From contig JAXGGA010002851.1 in assembly GCA_038373865.1 (NCBI GenBank), forward strand, positions 49,479 to 113,478: a stretch of DNA of 64,000 nucleotides. The letters run 5' to 3'. The notes under the pieces are model-generated. The model searched no databases and was not told the DNA's origin. It saw only the letters and a list, made by a program, of their open reading frames with translations. Below are positions 21,897-34,794 of the stretch, piece after piece (the stretch's first letter is position 1; every line of letters starts with the position of its first letter). Source of the stretch: Uloborus plumipes. Lineage: Eukaryota; Arthropoda; Arachnida; Araneae; Uloboridae. The position numbers and the translations under genes were made by a program.

Positions 21897-23298
21897 TACC
21901 GTAAAATGAGGTGTATACGAACAGCGGGGTGATTCGGTACAAAATTTCTTGATCACACAAAGAAATTCTTCATGAATTTACCGTCGGGGATTTTTGGCTG
22001 TTAATTTTTTTTAGAAAGGTAATATCATAAGAATTAAGAAAAAATATTTTTGTCATTCTGCCAACTCTATTGGCTTCTGTGGAAGGCTGCAACCGGGACA
22101 CTAAAAAACAGCAAGTTTTCATGGTCGGCAAAACTTTGTATGTAAGTACAGACGCCTTTATATTTCAAATCTAAGAATAGAATTTTTTAATTATGCACAT
22201 ATCTGAGCAACAGAGTACCATATTAAAGGAGACAATATATTTTAATTGCGGCATAAAAAAGAAATGTTCTTCAAAATGTAATAGGATAATTATTTGCGGT
22301 GTGAATCGGAACACTTTGTTCTGTTATTATAATTCAAACTTATTTAAAGGAAACTTTGAAAAATCAAGATTCTAACCTCAATTCTTCTAGTCAAGACAAG
22401 GACAAGGATTTATTACTGTTTATCCCTTTTTGTGAGCAACTCGATCTTAGAATGACAGAAAGTTACATATTTAAAAATGTTTTTGCTCCAGGATACTTCT
22501 TTTTACTTAAAAACATGGGAAAAAGTCATACGGACTTTATGTAGCAAAAGTCCAGCACACAGACAGTGATGAAAGAGGGATAAAATCTTAAAAGACAATT
22601 CCCGAAACCCAGAAAGTTCAAGAAACTAAAGAAAAGGCAGCGTTCATCCCAGAAAATGTTATGAAAAAACTTAAGCCAATCCACAACTGCTAGTTTTAAG
22701 TACAAGTAAATATTTGTGGACGACATGAGTGACTTTAATTTATGTTAAATCTTTGTATTTCAATTCAGCAGCATTTCTTAAAATTAATTTTAATTTTTCA
22801 TAACTTCGAAATTATTTTGAATTTTGACAAATCATAAACGTTTACTGGTATAGAAAATAAATTTTTATTTGACAGTAACAACCCAGGTAGCACAAATAAC
22901 CTTTAAACGTTTTATAAAGTTTTTAAGCGGTTGTTTCAACGTTAATAACCATTTTACAACGTTTAAAAAACGAAGTATGCTACTTGGGTATCTGTTCATC
23001 TTCATATTCTCCCCCATCAATATTATTCATGTTTGTGAGACCTATTACAGGTTAAATTGAGAAAAATAAAAATTTTAACATGTGTTCCGATTGACCCTTA
23101 ACAGCGGGGTGATTCGGAACGCCCCTAAATTTCTATATATATAAATAATAACTGTTCACAATGTTTTGTTTTTGCTTGGAATATCAAAAGCAAAGCAAGA
23201 CTGAAGCTTTTACCTAAAAAATCAACTTAAAAAATCTTTTGACGACTTTTTTTACAATCAAAGCTGAAAAGTGCACCGATTCACCCCATTTTACGGTA
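21897..23298 (+). mobile_element. TIR transposon copy A (ACCGTAAAATGRGGTG ends), non-autonomous
   Basis: The left end TACCGTAAAATGAGGTGTAT and the right end CACCCCATTTTACGGTA are inverted repeats flush with TA. The phrase GCGGGGTGATTCGG occurs just inside the left end and again near 23103, so the subterminal motif is iterated. No transposase frame survives. The neighbour 23297-24588 is a related copy in the same orientation. Confidence 0.87.
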
Positions 23299-24588
23299 CC
23301 GTAAAATGGGGTGTATAGGAACAGCGGGGTCAATCGGAACAAAACTTTCCGACCGTACAAAGAAATTCTTCATAAATATACTATTGGGTATTTTTCCCCA
23401 TGAATTTTTTTTAGAAAGGTAAGACCATAGGAAGTAGGAAAAAATTACTTTTGTCAATCTGGCAACGCTACTGGCTTCTAAGAAGGGCTGCACGTGGAAT
23501 GCTAGAAAACATCACATTTTCATAGACTGCAAAACTTCATCCGCATGAACAAACCTTCTTATATTTAAAAACTAAGAGTGGTATGTTTCAATTATACATG
23601 TATCTGAACAACAGAATACCACATTAGAATTTACATTTTTTATAAATTGTGTCATAAAAATGAAGAATTTTGAAAAATGCCATAGGAAAAAAAATTGCGT
23701 AGTGAATCGGAACACATAGTTCTGTTGTTCCAATTCAAACTTATTTGAAGGAAACTGTTTGAAAAATCAAGATTCTAACCCCAATTCTTCTAATTAAGAC
23801 AAGGACAAGGATTTATTACTGTTTATCCCTTCTCGTGAGCAACTAGATCTTAGAGAATGACAAAAAGTTGCAGATTTCAAAAGATTTTTTCTCCAGGAGA
23901 CTTTTTTTACTTAAAATACGCGGGGGAAGTCACATATACTTCATGTAGCATAAGTCCAGCACACCGTCAGTGATGAATAAGTGAAAAAATCTTTCAGGAC
24001 AATCCTCGAAACCCAGAGATTTTAAGAAACTAAAGAAAAGGCACTGTTTATGATGTTATGAAAAAACTTAAGCCAAGACACAATTGCTAGTTTTAAGGAC
24101 AAGTACCTATTTGTGGACGACTTGAGTGACTTCCATTCATGTTAAATCTTTGTATGTATTTCAATTCAAAAGCATTTCTTAAAATTACTTTTCATTTTTC
24201 ATAAGTTCAAAATTATTTTGAATTTTGACAAATTATAACGTTTACTGGTGTTGAAATTATACATTTATTTGATAGTAATTATCTATTCTTATTCTCCCTC
24301 ATCGATATTACTCATGTTCATGTGACCTATTACAAGTTAAAGTGAAAAAAATGAAAAATTTTAACATGTGTTCCGATTGACCCCTATCAGCGGGGTGATT
24401 CGGAACACCCCTTATTTCCTATATATTTTAATAATAATTGTTCAAAATGTTTTGTCTTTGCTTGTAATATCAAAAGTAAAGCAAGACCGAAGTTTTCACC
24501 CAAAAAACTAAATTTATAAAAAATCTTTTAACTGCTTTTTTTTACAATCAAAGCTGAAAAGTGTTCCGATTCACCCAATTTTACGGTA
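23297..24588 (+). mobile_element. TIR transposon copy B, head-to-tail with copy A
   Basis: The left end TACCGTAAAATGGGGTGTAT and the right end CACCCAATTTTACGGTA are inverted repeats. It is homologous to copy A almost throughout; both contain ACAAAGAAATTCTTCAT and AAATCAAGATTCTAACC, with scattered substitutions and indels. It shares the TA at 23297-23298 with copy A. Confidence 0.87.
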
Positions 24589-26897
24589 CATGAAAACCTA
24601 ATATATATATTTATTTATTTTTACTAGAAAGTATTAATTAAAGACAGTTTCATGTTTAATGGTTTATGTTTTTAAAAGAAAATCTCCACTCATATCCATA
24701 CGATGAAAAAAAAAAATCAAATCTGATATCAGTATGAATTTAATCTGACTTCTTTATTCTGTTTCTGATTTCTTACTACAACTCTCAAAAGACATGCAAT
24801 CTCATTTCCTAAACCTTAAAAGATAACAGTGATCTTTAAAAAAAAGTCACTCTCTAGCGATATGACGTTATCTTCCCAAAAGAATAAATAACACATACTG
24901 CAAGAATATTTCAAGAGAATTTCCCTTTCGGTTTGTTTTAGGATCTCGAAAGAAATGGAAATAATTCTTGTCTTAAGATTTGAAGTCTAAAAATGAAGTA
25001 CAAAAGACTAGCACGGAAAAGTAAGGAATGAAAAAAAAAAATTATCTTTTATTTACAATGCAGAGACGTTGTACTTTCTCTGAATAGTTTATTGTAAACC
25101 TGTTAGACAAGGTACTGTCTTTCAAATACATTTTTTAGCCTGTCTAAGGATTTTCTATAAAGTATAAGATACGTTTCATATTTATATTCATTAAAGAACA
25201 AAACTGAATTCGGGATCAACGAATAAAAAACAAGGTAATAAAAGAGAAAGGAAGAAATACATTTAAATTTTGAGATTTTCGCCTTTTCTTCTAACAGTTG
25301 TATGCAATATGAAAAATTTATATAATACTGTTAAGTAACGAAAGCTCGTGTTAAAGGCTTAAAAGTACTAAATCGGAGTAAGTGTTTCATTTCTAGGTGT
25401 TTTTGCGCACAAGTCGTGAAAAAAATAACAAAAGATTAACGTTAAAAATCGCAGGAAAACAATTACTTTCTCGTATAACTGTTCACACGTATGCTACAAA
25501 GAATATTTATAGCTGTATATTTTATTAGCAATACTACAGATTTTAGCCCGTGACACATGTAAAACTTAAAAACTGCATTACAATTGTGCAAACGTTTTAT
25601 AACTTTCAAAGGCTGCTTCCATTCTGTCACTGAAGTTAAGAGCTTTTATATCCTCTTGAGGTGAAGTTATTTTAAACATTAAAATATGCATTACAAAACC
25701 GCCTCTTTAATGCTAAAAACTTTGATTATACTTTTGAAAACGTATCCCTGTTGAAAAGGTTCATGAAAAAAGTTAAAACTAAAGTTAGGTAACCGTTTAG
25801 GGGATAATAAATTGGATTTTTTTTTAAGCAAAGAGCGTGTGAAGAAATAAATCTATTAACTTCTGAGGGAAAAAAAGCAGTCAAATGTTTGCCTTTTTAC
25901 AGAATATTCAATTCTAAAATAATGACGTAGCTCATTCAGTAATTAAACTTCCCGCATTTTTTCCTTTACTAGAGATATCTATATGAATATTAACCATTAT
26001 TTCAGAACAGAAAAATACACGTTTTAAGTAATGATATTTAAAAAAAATTGATTTCAGAAAAATGTTTTTTCAGAAATAACTATTAATTGTTCTTGCTTTT
26101 TTATGTGCGTTCAATTTGATGTGTTATTTGATTACATTAATCTAACTTTACTTTACACAAATAATAATATAAAGTGTTATTTAACCCAAAATAATTTTTG
26201 CTTTTGATATAGATTTTTTTTTCAGAAAATTTCAAATGAGTAAAGTGATTTATCATAGTTAAACAAGAAAAAAGAGTCAGATAATTAACATTTACTCCTA
26301 GCAAAGCGTTATTACTTTTATGCAAAAAAAAGAGATTTTATTACTTAACGGTAAATGTTTAAAGCCATATAAAACATTTATAACTTTAATTCGCTGGAAC
26401 TATTAAAAAAAATCAAATACATTTTATAAAATGTGTTTTTAGAATGAAGTTTTCTTAATACACAGCTGCTAAAATTGAAAGACAACAACGTGAAATAAAA
26501 TGATATAAAGTGAAAAATGGAGTACGTGACAGGTAAAAAAATATATAGTTTTTTTCTTTTATTTTTTTCAGAAATGAAAATTATTAAAAATTTTGATTTC
26601 AAAACTTTTTTCTCTTTTTATCTCCTAAAATACGTCCGTTACGAAGACAAAATACCATTACATAATTTCTGTTTCTGGAAATCTTCAAAATTTAACTGTA
26701 TTTTATATAAGTAGAGTCCGTGTCCTTCAACAATTCAACGAGGACCTAACACATTTGGAACCTCCGCTGGCTGTTTTGTGCAGCAATGCATGCTTTATTT
26801 CAAAATGGAAGGACCCAGTTTTATGTTCTCGTAACTGATGATGTTTAGATATTTTACACTGTACGGTAATTGAAAACTTATGTCCAGAAGTAAGAAT
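24589..26897. other. AT-rich DNA, nothing recognised
   Basis: Only A/T-biased chance frames. No repeat ends or conserved motifs were identified. Confidence 0.5.
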
Positions 26898-27454
26898 TAC
26901 AGTTAACTCTCGCTTGTACACCGCCTCATTTATGCGCCTATTTAACCTATACGACGATTTTGAATGGACCCAGCACATTCCATAGCAAAATAATAATAGT
27001 ATCATTCGTTTATTCGTCGCTTTAAACATAAATATTTCACTTATGGGCTGAATTTTCAAAAAATATAAAAATGAATTATTTATTTTCTTTTAAAAACAAG
27101 CATTTCTCCTCACTTTCCTCTTTAATCTTTCGCCTTTATTGCTCACGAAAGGCATTTTTGCGCATGAACTAGAGCTCAGAGAGGAACCTATTATGGATCG
27201 TTTTAAATTGGACAGTTAGTAATTAGGTACGCTACAATTTTTGTCTTTTCCATATCATTGTAGTTACGTTACAGTAATTGCGAAACCGTAGAAATATGTC
27301 CCTTACCTATAGAAACATTCTCATTTATTCTTTCATTAGAACCTCTGTTGCATTTTAGTCCTTTAAATAGGCTTGCACACTTATACGTCCGTCTCACTTG
27401 TGCGTCTTTTTCTGTTGGTCCCTGGGGAAGGCGAATAATTGAGAGTTCACTGTA
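26898..27454. mobile_element. Pogo/Tigger-type non-autonomous element
   Basis: The left end TACAGTTAACTCTCGCTTGT and the right end (reverse strand TACAGTGAACTCTCAATTAT) are imperfect inverted repeats on TA. They match the CAGT..ACTCTCG.. style of Tigger/pogo MITEs. The interior has the expected short palindromic GCGCC / GGCG blocks but no transposase. Confidence 0.65.
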
Positions 27455-27536
27455 CATCATTAATTGTTCCAGTACAGAAGAAAAAAATTTGTGTGTAACT
27501 TTTGAAATCAATATAACACTGTATGATTTTCTTATG

Positions 27537-27832
27537 TGAAACCTTCCGCATGTTTAAGCATGCGTCTGGTCTTCTCTGATCTTACCAAAATAGGGGTGAT
27601 ATGTAAGATAGCAATAAAAGGGAGAATAAATAAAAAGCGTTTTGAGTGGTATCAAACAACGTAGAAAGATGCTAATTTCAAATACATAGTTTAGTTGAAT
27701 GTGTCAAAAGGATAGCAAATGCGAGTTTCGAATTGAAAACTTCGGAAAGTTCCCACCAATAACCCATCACCCCTTTTTTAAATGGAATGGTTCACGAGTG
27801 CTAGACGCAGTTTTCACGGATGAACAGTAGCT
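27537..27832 (+). repeat. Dispersed repeat R1, copy 1
   Basis: It is about 80-85 percent similar by eye to 49968-50264 in the same orientation. Shared blocks are AAACCTTCCGC, GCATGCGTC, GATGCTAATTTCAAATACAT, GAAAACTTCGGAAAGTTCCC and CATCACCCCTTTTTT. There are no clear inverted ends and no coding potential. It may be a SINE-like element or a fragment of something larger. Copy 1 runs straight into the (TA)n hub. Confidence 0.85.
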
Positions 27833-27855
27833 AGTATATATATATATATATATAT

Positions 27856-28224
27856 GTGGCTTGGTTCTAAAAGGGCCAATGTCATTTTTTTCACATTCTG
27901 TGTTATTTACATCAAAAGTTTCTAATTTAGTAAAACTCTAATTCTACAAAGGCCAATGTCTATATAATATATATATTATATAGTATATGAATTATTATAT
28001 ATATTATATATTTATATATATATAACGTATAATTTATATAATATATAAAAAAATCATATGATAAAAAAATGTTTCTTTACACTAACAATAAACAAATACC
28101 AAAAAATAATAATGGAAATCTTAATATAAAAAAGTTATAGCATTCTAAAAAATCTCAAATATCTTTCATCGCCTTTTTCTCGAAACTAACATTTTTGACT
28201 TAGGCCCTTTTAGAAGCAAGCCAC
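27856..28224. mobile_element. MITE in (TA)n, GTGGCTTG ends
   Basis: The termini GTGGCTTGGTTCTAAAAGGG and, on the reverse strand, GTGGCTTGCTTCTAAAAGGG continue as CC(A/T)A(T/A)GTCA, giving ~34-bp TIRs with three mismatches. (TA)n abuts both ends, so the target was TA. Part of the subterminal motif recurs inside (AAGGCCAATGTCT near 27945). The interior is AT-rich with no gene. Confidence 0.85.
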
Positions 28225-30504
<2,280 letters not shown>

Positions 30505-30596
30505 ATAGAGCTCCATGCTTTTTGCCAGAGTTTGTTATCTCAAAATTATCTCAAAATCAGGTTTTTGTGGGTTAACTCCTTTTTGCATAACACCAT

Positions 30597-30597
<1 letters not shown>

Positions 30598-30645
<48 letters not shown>
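30598..30645. repeat. (TA)n array
   Basis: A third TA block, separated from the previous one by about 95 bp of unique sequence containing GAGCTCCATG and GGGTTAACTCC. Confidence 0.95.
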
Positions 30646-30648
<3 letters not shown>

Positions 30649-31379
30649 CGGTAAAATGTGAAAATAAGATGTTCTACATTCAATCAGCGTATAATTGCTG
30701 CTAGAGCATTAACCCATTAATGCTTAGCTCCGAACTTTTAAACCATATTTGGCTCATAGCATGTGTCTAGGTACTAAATGAACTGGAAAAATATTTAAAA
30801 AAATCCTGAACCAAAATTAAAATGTGTATTTAATATAATGTAATTGTCCTATTTTTAGGACGCTAGGCACGAGAGGGTACAGGTTTTTACAAATACTTCG
30901 ACCCCTATATTTTCCCAAATCGATCATCTTAATAACAAATTTGCATATATTAAGCATTAAGAAAATAATAATTTATGCAACAAAACACAATACAGCTAAC
31001 ACCGCTTTATTGAATCAGTTTTTAATTGAATAAACCGCTTAAATGAATCAAATCATTAAAAAGAGAACACAATCCAGCTTAAATTAGCAGCTTTACTGAA
31101 TAAAAACTATTTTAAACAAAAGCAATTCATATAAGTGGTGGCCACTGTAATAAAACGATGTAATTCAAAATAAATTTGAATATTAAAGAAATAATAAATA
31201 AAAATAAAACAATTGAAGAAACCAGAAAATTCAACTCAGACTGTTTAACGAGTGCTTCAAATAAATCCTTACCATTTAAAATTTAAATTTGCATAAAAAG
31301 AATTCACATTATCAGCTTACAGAATGATAAAAAAGAATAGCATGAGTATTTTTTTTTTCTTACATTTTTAAAGTAAAAT

Positions 31380-32175
31380 TTACATGGTATGAAAAATTTC
31401 AAAGCATTTAGCGTGCAATCCTACTAAACATTTATTGCACTTTCTTGTAGATTTCTTACCGCAGTAAGCACATCTTATTTGTTTTGTATTTACAACGATT
31501 AAATGATCTTTTCCATCAAATCTCACTTTGTTGGGCACTCTGTTAATTTCTTTGGATTTCTCTTAGCCACGCTGTTTTTGGCTCTCTTGCTGTACTTAGC
31601 AAAGTAACTTTGGCAGATTTCTCTTCTGAACTGCAAAAGGTCCATTTTGTTTGCTTCATAAGAAAGGCATAATCTGCACAGGAGTCATACATTTTTCACA
31701 GAATCTTTGAGGCCAAACAGAAACAGTGACCACCACCATTTTTTTGACCGAATAGAACAGCGATATTGGGCTTAAGTTCTGATCCATTCGGTTTGTTCCA
31801 CCCATAAATTTATTATGCTGGGAAGCAGTAAATGGTTGGTTTATATTAATGATTTTTTTCAGTATTTGACTATCGTCTAGCTTGAAGTATGGGTGTAACA
31901 CTATATTGGTTAGATGCTATTGTCATTCCATCAAACAAAACTCAAATTTTTCGAGTTTTGGAAATCGTAACTTCCTCCGTCTTCCTTCTTAAAATATTTA
32001 ATATCTTCAAGTGGACAGTTTTCAGTTTTGTTTGCCTGTACAGTTCCCGTTGCACCTATTTCTTTCTGTTAATTTATCAATTAAAGCGGGTGACGTAAAA
32101 ACGTTTTCGAAAAACCAGTCATAGTACTTATTTTCCGAGAGCTCTGTAATGAGGTCCATCACATTTGATTTTTTT
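31380..32175 (-). pseudogene. piggyBac transposase, C-terminal half, broken
   Basis: From 32175 down the minus strand reads VMDLITELSENKYYDW, FENVFTSPALIDKL, several stops, then NKFMGGTNRMDQN and VKKMVVV (31901-31656). After more frame breaks come RFDGKDH and the zinc finger RCAYCGKKSTRKCNKC, LHAKCFEIFH, ending at a stop at 31380. The order matches the piggyBac DDE domain followed by its C-terminal cysteine-rich finger. The catalytic DNFFTS block reads ENVFTS, an Asp to Glu change. At least four stops or frameshifts make it non-functional. The N-terminal half was not found between 32175 and the Helitron. Confidence 0.88.
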
Positions 32176-32589
32176 AGATTATACGTTTATTTAAAAATAA
32201 CCACTTAATTAGTTACATAAGAGTTTCTTTGATTGGTAATAATTGGTAAAATAAATACGATATTTAAATACAATTAAACTTTGCAATTAATAAAAGTTTA
32301 TTGAATACTTTTATTTTTGAAAAAAATATGCATAAGAAATATTTATACTGTTATGAGATGATAAAGTATCGTAAATCATGGGAAAAAACAGGCTTTCATG
32401 AATAAGAACAAGCAAAAAAAAAATATAAATTAAATGTAGTTAAATCTATGCTATGAACTTAACTCCTAATCCATTCATTATTCAGAACTTATTTCTGAAA
32501 CATCATATTTCCGGCATTTTATGATGATATACCATCAAAAATGATCAGTAGTGCAAAGCTTTCAGGAACGGAACACGTGTGAAAAACCT

Positions 32590-32636
32590 GTCTTCACTCG
32601 TGCCTAGCGTCCTAAAAATAGAACGCTACAAAATCG
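32590..32636. repeat. Internal inverted copy of the piggyBac subterminal repeat
   Basis: The reverse complement of about 30842-30893: TGCCTAGCGTCCTAAAAATAG mirrors CTATTTTTAGGACGCTAGGC, with AAACCTG flanking on both sides. It probably marks an internal deletion joint or a transposase-binding subterminal site. Confidence 0.75.
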
Positions 32637-32932
32637 CAGATAAAACTGCGCTAAAACAATATTTTTAAAAAATTAAAAAATACGTGGTTTAGAAAAGAGT
32701 ATAAAGTAAAATTTGAGCATAAAAACTCTTCATATCATCGAAAATTAAAAATTTTAACTTACTTTTTGCTCTGTCATTTTAAGATGATAAAAATTTCACT
32801 TGGACTTTAGCCAGTAAAAAAAAGTATTGAATATAATTTTAGTGCCACCATCTCGTGGATAATGATTAATACAACAGTTTATTACAATAATCAGCTATTT
32901 GATTTGAAATTAAATACTTTTTTATATATTTA

Positions 32933-34261
32933 CTAGCTGACCCGGCCACGCGTTGCTGTGGCTAAGGTATGGGTTAAAATATAATGTTTCAATAGAAACG
33001 AAAAACTTTATTACCGTTATAGAGATCAACTTTATATAAATATGAATTTGAGGTAAAAATATGAAAACAATCGAATAAAAATTTCCTAAGTTTGCTAGAA
33101 ACAAAAAATCAACAACAAATGTAGCATTTTAGTACTTAGAAATATTATATTCAAGCTTGTAACAATTGAGTTAATTAAAAATTTGCTAATTGCTATTGTA
33201 ACATTTTATTTTTTAATGTAACATTTTATTTTTTAATAATGTCGTTAGGGTAGATAATTAACCAATATTATTTGTTATTTTTTGAATTATAAGCATTTTT
33301 AATTTCAGTTTAACTCAACACTAATCGGTGCACAATATTCTTTGTTAATCTGTCTCTTGTAAACAAAAATAGATTGGACGGTTTTCCCACACGAGAGCAA
33401 GCGACCTATAGTTGCCCATGGGAAAAACATGGATTTTCTAAATCTAAACCGCAAATTGACATTGATTGTCCTCGGGACATTAACGGACATGGCGAAAGCT
33501 AAACGAATGGGAAACTGTAGCCTTTTGAAGGGTATTGAAGATTCTGACGGTGTCATTGGGATACGTGGCAACAGAACTACTTCATCTTTAAACTTGCCAG
33601 TCAAAATGATTGCCTCAATAATGTTCCCGGTGATTTTTTTGATAACTAAACGCGTACCATTGCATAATCTCGGTGGATTTATATTATGTAGAAGAACTAT
33701 GGGTGAACCAATTTTTAACCGCAGATTATGTGGTGGTATTCTGGATATGTTTAAAGAATTTCAGCCAAGAATACAGAAAATCTGGTAGCTAAATAGATAG
33801 ATAGCAATAAAAATATATTGCGGTCCTAAATTGAGATAAAAACTATCCTATCATTTAAGTTGGACCAAACTGAAACTGTGTGTAAAATTTGGTTAAAATC
33901 GGTTCAGTAGCTGAGGAGTCCATTGGCCACAAACACAGGGACACGTTATTTTTATATATTAAGATTATAAGAAAGATTATTACTTGTTTACTGCGCTCCA
34001 GAAGCTGCCAGAACGTGTGCTTTATGTCTCTCAGCCATGGAGGTGTCAAAAAAGGCTTAGCCAAGAACACAGAATGGCTGGTAGCTAAATACATAATTTG
34101 CAATAAAAAATATATTGCGGTCCTAAATTGAGATAAAAACTATCATGTCATTTAAGTTGAACCAAACAGAAACTGCGTGTAAAATTTGGTTAAAATCGGT
34201 TCAGGAGCTGAGGAGTCCATTGGCCACAAACACAGGGACACGTAATTTTTATATATAAAGA
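32933..34261 (-). mobile_element. Helitron, minus orientation, nested in piggyBac
   Basis: On the minus strand the 5' end is A|TCTTTATATATAAAAATTAC (right, near 34261). The 3' end is the hairpin GCCAC-AGCAACGC-GTGGC, then CGGGTCAG and CTAG|T (32933). This is the textbook Helitron arrangement: A^T insertion, no target duplication, TC start, and a hairpin about 10 nt from CTAG. The 5' terminal region is present twice: about 33775-33966 closely matches 34080-34261. Helicase coding remains at 33305-33722. The 3' end has the widespread arthropod CTAGCTGACCCGGC signature on the plus strand. Confidence 0.87.
33305..33722 (-). pseudogene. Helitron helicase (PIF1-like domain of RepHel), C-terminal fragment
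   Basis: The minus strand from 33722 reads KIGSPIVLLHN, NPPRLCNGTRLVIKK, GNIIEAIILTGKF, VLLPRIPM, FKRLQFPIRLAFAMSVN, then a damaged stretch with FFPWATIGRLLSCGKT. These correspond in order to the GSPIxLLRNL / PPxLCNGTRL / FPxRLAFAMTINKxQGQ / CFSHGQLYVACSRVG blocks of Helitron helicases. The motif after FAM (TINKxQGQ) is corrupted, as is SHGQLYVACSR. No Rep or upstream helicase motifs lie within the element, so it is an internally deleted copy. Confidence 0.88.
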
Positions 34262-34314
34262 TGGAGGATTTTACAAGCGTCCTTTTGAAAGGACGCTAGG
34301 CACAAATGGGTTAA

Positions 34315-34758
34315 ATGTATTCTAAATATTAGGTGTTTATATATGTTTATATATGAGTGATCTGTCTTTCTTTTATTTGCATGTCGGAACGGGGGGGTTG
34401 GTTGTAATTATGAGTTGGCAGTAGTATATCATTTTTCGTCCTTTTGGACTTCTCAAAACTTAACATCCTTTTTCATTATGCTAACTCGTGTGCAGCTGAC
34501 CTCTTCAGAAACCTGCAAATTATTATTTTTACCAATTGCTCCCACTCTCCGTAGACGAAGCAGTAACTTGCCCAGTTAAATTTAGAAATTTCAGTTGTTT
34601 CTGAAATATTGTCGTATTGCATTTTTGAATTTATAACATTTTTGCACGTAAAACGTTTTTCCAAAACTTTTTCTAATCGTTTTTTCAAATCTTTTTCTAA
34701 TTGTTGTTATTCACACTGACTTCGTGCACGCCCGAGAGCGGACTTCATACATAAACAC

Positions 34759-34794
<36 letters not shown>

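Larger units (their letters stand above)
30714..34310 (-). mobile_element. piggyBac-family transposon, decayed, with a nested Helitron
   Basis: TTAA at 30710-30713 and 34311-34314 brackets ends CCCATTAATGCTTAGC and, on the reverse strand, CCCATTTGTGCCTAGC. TTAA target duplication with short inverted ends is diagnostic of piggyBac. A subterminal block (GGACGCTAGGCAC) near 30857 recurs inverted at about 32604 and next to the right end (34291-34303). The minus strand carries the transposase remnant 31380-32175. The right part is interrupted by a Helitron (32933-34261). The N-terminal half of the transposase is missing. Confidence 0.88.

Noticed and set aside
33429..33788. 119-residue plus-strand frame
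   Set aside because: It is the antisense shadow of the minus-strand Helitron helicase.
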